Shown here in pieces: positions 57,230 through 64,000 of a DNA stretch of 64,000 nt. A model generated the notes under the pieces. That model searched no databases. It saw only the letters and a program-made list of their open reading frames with translations, and had not been told where the DNA came from. The position numbers and the translations under genes are program-made. Position 1 is the stretch's first letter, and each line of letters starts with the position of its first letter. The DNA comes from Paulownia fortunei (taxonomy: Eukaryota > Streptophyta > Magnoliopsida > Lamiales > Paulowniaceae). Location of the stretch: NCBI GenBank assembly GCA_019321725.1, contig CM033111.1:11098001-11162000 (forward strand). The letters are read 5' to 3'.

Positions 57230-58517
57230 TGATGAGTAGGTTTTATACCCATTAATTGAGTACCATTTACTTAACGTTTTTATTAGGTTTTGAATTTTTT
57301 GTGAGTTTTATTGTCGTTTTTAGTATTTATTTTGCAGATTTGAGGATGAAGGAAGAATGTCACTTGGATGTACTAAAATCTACATTCATCTTACATTTTT
57401 CCAAAAAATAAAAAATAAAAAAATCATCAGACTTCAATAGCTACAACGCTTAGGTGTTGGAAATGCACTGCTCAGGCGTTGCCATCACTAGAATACAGTG
57501 CTTAGGCGCTGCCAATCATTCCCTAGGTGCTGCCAAACGGAATTTTAAGGGCAAAATGAGTATTTTGCCCTCTTTAAGGCATCTTCCATCTATTTTAAGG
57601 GATTCCAAGAGCCTCCAAATCAGTTTTTAAGGGGGGGAGAAGAGAAAACAAGCCAAGAAAAAGGAATGAAGAAGAGAAGAAAAAAAGAAGAATATGAGAG
57701 AATTCTTCCATGATTTGAGAAGAAAAGATCTACAAGGAAAGAAACTCATCCCCTTCCAAGTTCTATTTTATTTTTCTCTTTCTTTCTTTAATTATGTTTA
57801 TGAATATTGTTAAGTTATATTTCATTTTCATCATGAACTAATTTTTTTTCTAGGGTTGTAATGTAATCTAATTAAGATGTTTTGAATATTTTTATCAATT
57901 TAATTCTTGATTTTTTTTTAAATTGAGTTTTCTACATGGTTCTTAATACTTTCAATTACTTGGCCACTAACTGAATGATTTGCTAATCATATTGGCCTGA
58001 GAAATTATATATTTGTTTAGTTTTATGTGTGGAAAATTATAAATTGCATATAAGATAGGAATATACTTTCATAATTTGTATAGTTTTGCTTGAGATCCAT
58101 AGAAGCTAATGAATTGATGATTGTTGTAATTCACATAGGAATATAGAGGGTTAGCAATTGATGATATTTTCGTTAGACATCAGGAAAGGCTAATGGATAA
58201 TTTAGAGATTCTTGACTATCACTTGAAAATTAAATTAAGATTGATGAGATAAATTATTCAATTCAAACTTATTATGGTGAAATCATAACCCTAGACTTTT
58301 AAGTTATGGAATTTTATCTTTAAATACTTTTTATTATTAGTTTTGTTTAGTTGGATTTAGTTTGTAATCCTAAACATATTCTTGAGTTTATTCAAATAAA
58401 ATTAGAGTTTACATAATTTCGATACTTAATAATTCAACAGTTCTTATGGAAACGATACTTATTTATCACTTTATTATTTATTAATAATAATGTGCACTTG
58501 CATTCACAAAATTTACA
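57230..58517 (+). repeat. 3' LTR of a Ty3-type element
   Basis: Begins tgatgagtaggttttat after the polypurine tract. The 3' boundary is approximate, placed after the 'ggaaacgatact' block (58,448) and 'gtgcacttgcattcaca' near 58,490-58,508, which lie close to LTR ends in related elements. It contains imperfect 'cttaggcgctgcc' repeats at 57,445-57,535. The matching 5' LTR is not in the window. Confidence 0.6.
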
Positions 58518-58739
58518 ATAATATACACTATTATCAGTGTTGTTTAGCCATGTTTGTTAAAATAACATACAAAAGAAGGCATTATGAGTTAGTTAGTGCC
58601 ACTTCAAACATAGCAATGGGCATGAGCTATTTTTTATGCTCAATAATTAGTGTGAGCTACTACTTGTACATGTGTAAAAGACACTAGATTCAATATAATC
58701 TAATTTGAATTAAAGCACTTATAAATTATTAGTTGAGTA

Positions 58740-59295
58740 TTTGATTTGTCCATCTTTCATGAAAGAGACCTTTACGACATAGGTTGTTCAACAGTTTCTT
58801 TATGGCATAATTGGTTGTGATAGTATTTCTTGTATTTATTCTTCTATTGATTTTACAATTCAAATTATCAGGGCATACAAGGATAGGAGGATGACTATGT
58901 TAGTTAGAAGAGGTCTTATTGGATCACTCTCTAAGGTCAACTTCCCCTACATAAACTTTTCTAGCAGGAAAAGTCTGATGGAAAATCAAAGAGGGCCGCT
59001 TATCTTCTAGAGCTTGTCCACTAGATAAATATGAACTTATGAGCGTGAGGCACAAAAGAGTGCATTCTATTTTCCTTTCTTTAACTATTCCCGCTACAAG
59101 TTAGTACATTCTCAATCTCACCACTTAGAAGTACTAAATTGCTTTAAGTGATTTTTCACAGAGATAGAGACCACAGGGAGATGAACATTAAGGTTCTATG
59201 TACTAATAGAAAGTGAGAATATCCTATTAGATTAGTTTGGGCATATGGGTGAGGAAAATAGAATTGCAATCTGACCAAACAAGCTTACAAAGAGG
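58740..59295 (+). pseudogene. Copia GAG-pre-integrase/integrase fragment
   Basis: Plus-strand text LVRRGLIGSLSKVNFPYINF is followed by SSRKSLMENQRG (zinc-domain end), then FFNYSRYKLVHSQSHHLEVL NCFK and EIETTGR, ENRIAI. It matches the Copia integrase 'DDYSRYG...KSEALNCFKRF...EIE' block with the catalytic Asp pair lost. Flanking protein text to 59,700 is not recognised. It is an isolated fragment in opposite orientation to the LTR on its right. Confidence 0.6.
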
Positions 59296-60229
59296 GAGGA
59301 ATCATTCACATCAAAATGTTTAAAATTTGGATAACACAAATCGATTTGTATCTCACTTGTAAAGATGCAATCTTGACTGCGGCCTACATAAAAAAAAATG
59401 TGCCTCCAAGTGAATTCTCCAACCTTCTATGAGATTTAACATGATAACAAGCCTAAATTAGAGGATAACCTTCTCAAATGTGCTTGAGACACTTGATGGA
59501 TAACTCTAGAAAGCAAGTAAGAAATTTAGTTACTTTTAGATGTGAAATCATGAACACTAATACTCTTATTATTCCACTTTCCAATAATGGAAAGTACCCC
59601 CTACACAATAAGAAGTGTTGGGCTTTAGTATTCATGAAATTTGCATATGCTACAACGAGGTAGGAGTATAAAAAGCATATAAACAAGATAGAGTCCATGC
59701 CTCTTACCTAGAGCCTTCATTTAGAGTCTTAGCCACAAAATTGGGGCCAATTATTTACTCCCTGGAGATCTATTGGGGGGGGGAGGGCGGTAATAAACAT
59801 TAATCAAGTAGAATATTGGAATAACTACGTGATACGAGCGAGCATGTTTTATGCTAATCAGTGCCATGGTTAATCATATATGCCAAAAAAATCATGACTA
59901 TAATGCCTGATCGAAGACAAGAAAACCAAAAACTTATTGAAGAGTTGTGTCCTAAGCAAGAGAACAAGTTAGGAAAGAACTTCTTAGTCCTTGACAGTGG
60001 AAAAGTCATGTGGTTGGAGATTTAAGGTGATTGACAAGACAAATCCTGTGCTGCGGATTCGCAATCTATGATTTGTTCCTTTAGGGTCTGGTAAGTATAA
60101 AAATGCCCTGCAAACATGCTTATGCCTGTATTATTTAAAACAACTTTCAATGTTTGCATTTTGAGGAATCATTACAAAAACCTCATTTAATAGTCATTAT
60201 GCCTTGGCTAAGGACTTGTGAGTCAAGAA
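59296..60229. other. Unassigned stretch
   Basis: No gene recognised. Contains a G run (about 59,775-59,787) and short open frames on both strands at 59,474-59,698 that overlap each other and show no motif. Confidence 0.4.
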
Positions 60230-60655
60230 CTATGGAAAGCATAAGAGATTTCTATTTGGCAAATATTGTTTCCAATTAGAAATTTCCCGGCGGGGATGTT
60301 CCGAGTAAATAAGTGCATGCACACATGCATTAGTGTCCCTACAACGATGCTTATGGAGTAAGACTCTCTCATTTCGCGCATGTAACGTGTGTGCAAGTCT
60401 TGTTGCGCTCATTGATGTCCTATCTCGATGAACCCTTGACTTAGAACAAATTTAAGACCAAAGTCATAGAGGCATTCCATGATCGTCATCATATGCGCGA
60501 TCATACCCCATAGCAATGTATGGTCTGGGGACTATCTATAAATGATAAGAAAATTTGAAGATAAAGAATTTTCCATTTTATTGATAAAATCTAGAATCTT
60601 TTACAAGAGTATAAATATGGTCAATCTACTTGGCTCGCTGGGCACTACTATAATA
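60230..60655 (-). repeat. LTR 5' portion of a minus-strand Copia-B-type element
   Basis: Read on the minus strand from 60,655, the sequence starts TATTATAGTAGTGCCC and follows LTR3 (tgttagaatagtgccc...). The match continues through the 'actcttgtaa', 'gcatatgatgacgatcat' and 'cccaacagact' type blocks. Homology fades left of about 60,230. Confidence 0.65.
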
Positions 60656-60659
60656 GATA

Positions 60660-62020
60660 GAACATTATAGGGAATAATAGTTAACATGTTCAGATTACTT
60701 TACAATAATGTCGATGAGAACGTGACATATTGAGTTCAAATAGTTTATATTCAAATAGTTACATATATAAGTCTCTTGTATCATGTAAAACAACATAATG
60801 TACCATTAAAATTTGTGTTAAGGTTGTTGCCCATATCATATTGAGGCAAATCATGTAAAACAACATAATTTTACCAATGTAATTCGTGTTATTGTTGTTG
60901 GCCATATTATATTGAGGCAAATTAATCCATAAAACACACTTAGGATAGAGTGCACACAATTCAGGTATTAAAAGGTCTGCTTGTTGGTATTAATTGTTGA
61001 ACATTGTAGTACTTTATGGCTCTAGATGAAGCAATTAATACAATAAAAAGTTGTATTTTTATTTAAATATGAAAAATAAAGGGTTTGATTATTTTATTCT
61101 CATTTGACCATTTTAACACAATATCTAGTTATAGGATGAATAAAAAAGGCATCGTAACTTATGAAGGAACATTACGGTGGATGATAGTTAACATCTACTA
61201 GTGTCAATAAGAACGTGTCTTGTATGGTGTAAGTAGTTTTTTCCAATAATTACAGACATAAGTCTATTGTGTTGCGTAAAACAATATGATTTACCTTTAT
61301 AGGTTGTTGGTCATATCACATTGAGGTGAATTAGATGATAAAATACACTCAATATAGAGTGCACATAGTCTGGTACTTAAAATGTCTGTCATTGGTACTA
61401 ATTATTGAACAACATAGTATTTATTGATTCTAGATGAAGTACTTAATTACATAGACAAGTATTTTCGTATAAGGATGTAAAGAATGTACAATTTGGTTGT
61501 TTTATTGTCATATGACTATGATAATATGAATTTCTAGTCCAATGATAAATAAAAACATGCACCTTAGCTCATGGAAGAACATTATAGAGAATGATAATTA
61601 AGAGATTTAATTTTGCTTTACACCATAGTTACTAAAATTTATATTGGGTATAAGTAGTTTCCTTTCAAATAATTGCACACTTAAGTCTCTTATGTCGTGT
61701 AAAATGATATAATTTACCATGGTAGATTAAGTTAAGCTCCTTGATCACATTATATTGAGACGAACTAGGCGAAAAACACACTCAATATGAAGTACACACA
61801 TTGGGGTATTAAAGGGTCTGTTGGTACTAATTGTTAAACAATATTGTACTTTGTGACTCTAGATGTAGTACTTGATGCATAGGCAAGTTGTACTTTTATA
61901 TAACTACGAAAAAAGATATTGAGGTTGGTCTCATTTGATCATAATAATATGAATTTCTAATCATACGATGAACAAAAAATGCCCCAGCATTTCTTATGCA
62001 AGAAGGAATGATAGTTAAAT
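60660..62020. repeat. Tandem repeat array, about 0.4-kb units
   Basis: Diverged copies start at 60,660 (gaacattatagggaataata), 61,167 (gaacattacggtggatgata) and 61,577 (gaacattatagagaatgata), with a truncated copy from about 62,003. Periods are about 507, 410 and 427 bp; the first is longer because it contains a 70-bp internal duplication. Shared landmarks include acactcaatatagagtgcac and ggtactaattgttgaac. No protein. It fills nearly all of the interior between two minus-strand LTRs. Confidence 0.8.
60781..60920. repeat. 70-bp tandem duplication inside the first unit
   Basis: Copies 60,781-60,850 and 60,851-60,920, each starting tcatgtaaaacaacataat and ending in attgaggcaaa(tt). Confidence 0.85.
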
Positions 62021-62192
62021 ACACTGAATTTAGAGTACAATGTTCCTGTTTTAAAGTTTTAACAATTAAAATAATTAATCTCAAACATACAAATCTTATT
62101 AATAATTTTACCGCATATAAAATTTCAATTTATGGTAATCTTGAAATAAGAGCATACAAAGGATATAATTTACGCAATAACCTAGGCTCTTT
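62021..62192 (-). mobile_element. Leader and primer site of the minus-strand element
   Basis: The minus strand just inside the LTR reads AAAGAGCCTAGGTTATTG, matching the 3' part of an initiator tRNA-Met primer site extended as in Copia-B (AGAGCC-TAGGTT); its TGGTATC portion is lost. The next 130 bases resemble the leader after 9,351 (shared 'aaattgaaattttat', 'aattgttaaaact'). Confidence 0.6.
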
Positions 62193-64000
62193 TGTTGCAT
62201 TCGCAAAACCTTGGGACCTCGAATGCAATAAAAATTTAAAATTTAAAATTTTAAACCGTGCATCAAATACATAATAAGGGTGTCTCGAGTTTGATGTAAT
62301 CAGAGACAGAGGGAGGGGGCGGTTGTGTGCAGCAGCCCCGCCCCCCAATTTTGTTTTTCCCATATGAATTTAATAAATTTAAACATTGCCCCCCCCCTCC
62401 CCCTTAAATAATTAAATTATCCCAACCGCCCCACCTAAATTTTTATAATCCTATTTTGAATATGTAAACTTAATGAAAAATTTAGTTAATGGAATTTATT
62501 ATTAATACAAAGTTCTAAAATACAACCTTTGAAAAAATTATTATGATTTCATTCTACAAATATGACTTAATTTTAGTCAAAAAAATACTCATTAGTGTTA
62601 TTTTGTAAGTATCATTTCATTTAGTTAATATGGTAATGAAATAATGTTGAAATTCTTGCACTAGTTTTTAGAAGCAAGTTTGATTACCAAAATCTATTTT
62701 TTTACATTGTTACTATAAATTTTTATTAATGTTAAGTATTATTTTGTTTGAATATAATAGGTTTTTTCACTTTAAGAATTTTATTAATTTTTTCAATTAT
62801 TTTTAATTCATTGTTTTCTTAAAATGTTTTTTATTCATATTTACTTAATTATTTATTTTTATTGAGTTCTCTTTGTCTAATACTTAATTTATGTTTCATT
62901 TAATTTTTAGTTTTCTTTGATCCAATGAGAATTAGATTCTCATATCATGTATGTTACCCTATGTGGCATGATTTCACAACATCACAATTACAATATTAAA
63001 ATTAATTTTTATTTAAAATAAATTTTACGATTAGACTTTTTTCTTAAATAATATTTTACAAATGTATAGCTACCTATATAAAGTATATTTTATTTTAAGA
63101 ACACTTTTCTTTTTTTATAATAATAAGAAAGTTTTTAACTCATAAGATTGTGATGAAACTGTGAGATTTACTCTAATTTTCAGTACATATTTTCTAACTT
63201 TATAAGTTAGTTTTTATTTTGTGTCTGATTAAATTAGAATTGGTTCTGAATTACAATCAAAAGTCATTATTTGTTTGAATACTTATGCAAATATGATCAA
63301 TCTGAAAAAATTATGTATAAATATCACGTATATATTTATATTTGTATTTATTTTTTAATAATTAGTTAAGAAAAAACTACATTTTATACGTGAAAATAAA
63401 TAAATAATTAATATTGTATTTTTTATGATCCAATCTCGGCCCCTTATACAAAAATCCTAGCTCCGTCTATGGATGTAATTGATCGGTTATGTGCATACAG
63501 ATAAAAATTGATATCCTTAAAAGTATCAGAAGTTTTAGGGATTAATCAAATTATACTTAAAGCTTCCATTTGATGAAGAGGACTTAGAAACGACTCAAGT
63601 CGTTGGCTCTCACAAACTCTTCAATTTTTCAAAAGCTTGTAGAAGGATGGATTCACATAAGACCCCCAAGCATTGATCCTCTAAGCGTGTATCCACACCT
63701 CAAATACTTATACGCAATTAACCCTATGGTACTAGGCTTTGTTTTGATGATTCTAACCTAAAGTTATTTGGGTGTATAATCAACTCTTAATTTAACTAGG
63801 GTGAAATAAGAATTAATCATGACTAGCAACTTGGTGGAACTTTAGACAAGAAAACAAGAACAAATTCTAGAGAGAGTGAGGAGTGCTTGGCCGAGAATTT
63901 CACAAGCATTGGCTTATTATTTTTAACAATGAGGGGGTATTTTATAGCTCCTCTTGGTTCTATCTTATGGTAATCTTTCCTTGTCCAATTTGAAATCTAA
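62193..64000 (-). repeat. 5' LTR of the minus-strand element, interrupted and running off the window
   Basis: Minus orientation; its 3' end is at 62,193 (plus strand tgttgcattcgcaaaacc). The outer part (63,480-64,000) resembles the middle of Copia-B LTRs by layout (for example the 'gtggatacacgcttagaggatc' type block against 9,020-9,045). A hAT element at 62,301-63,471 interrupts it. The LTR start lies beyond 64,000. Confidence 0.6.
62301..63471. mobile_element. Non-autonomous hAT element with 8-bp TSD
   Basis: A 1,171-bp element flanked by perfect GATGTAAT duplications (62,293-62,300 and 63,472-63,479). Terminal inverted repeats are imperfect: left cagagacagagggagg; right end in reverse catagacggagctagg, matching at 12 of 16. 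An 8-bp duplication and C-A-x-x-G type ends fit hAT. The inside is very AT-rich with C-runs near 62,340-62,405 and has no transposase, so it depends on another element. Confidence 0.75.

Noticed and set aside
62130..62363. Open frames of 77-92 codons on both strands
   Set aside because: They span an LTR end and the end of a hAT element, overlap in antisense and have no motif.

Overview
This is a plant nuclear (angiosperm) window made almost wholly of transposable elements in AT-rich DNA. I found no intact host gene, tRNA or rRNA. The plant assignment rests on element types: Athila-like Ty3 elements with an 18-nt primer site complementary to the 3' end of plant tRNA-Asp, a SIRE-like Copia element with an extra 3' ORF, further Ty1/Copia elements primed by initiator tRNA-Met, L1-type LINEs with a CCHC ORF1, a CACTA end, a Tourist-like MITE and a small hAT element.

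Layout. 1-1.0 kb: decayed reading frame resembling an endogenous pararetrovirus (weak). 1.9-3.2 kb: Copia primer site and broken gag. 4.0-7.9 kb: decayed minus-strand LINE holding a Tourist-like MITE. 8.0-55.5 kb: one family of Copia LTRs ('Copia-B') forms the scaffold. It runs LTR1 - partial interior 1 (carrying a solo Ty3-type LTR) - LTR2 - interior 2 - LTR3, followed by LINE pieces and two more LTR copies. Interior 2 has been opened twice. The first insertion is a SIRE-like element (17,478-34,069, minus, TSD TTCTA), itself split in its RNase H by a deleted Athila-like element (21,692-28,638, plus). The second is a CACTA element (from 37,249), which holds a complete 11,069-bp Athila-like element (37,908-48,976, minus, TSD ACAAC). 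55.5-60.2 kb: 3' end and LTR of another Ty3 element, then a Copia integrase fragment. 60.2-64 kb: a minus-strand LTR pair around an interior made mostly of 0.4-kb tandem repeats; its right LTR carries a hAT element with an 8-bp TSD and runs off the window.

Most interesting locus: the 11-kb Athila-like element. Its gag-pol is broken by several frameshifts, but downstream of the integrase, where relatives carry an env-like gene, there is an intact 125-codon ORF. It encodes an Arg/Lys-rich patch followed by a four-cysteine finger, resembling the small nucleic-acid-binding proteins of Betaflexiviridae (carlavirus/vitivirus type). The ORF has its own TATA-like box. Just beyond its stop lies an inverted 186-bp copy of the element's own LTR end, primer site and leader. 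Capture of a viral RNA-binding (possibly silencing-suppressor) gene by a retrotransposon is the hypothesis I would test first.

All identifications come from reading translations and repeats by eye; no database search was run. Boundaries described as approximate may be off by tens of bases.
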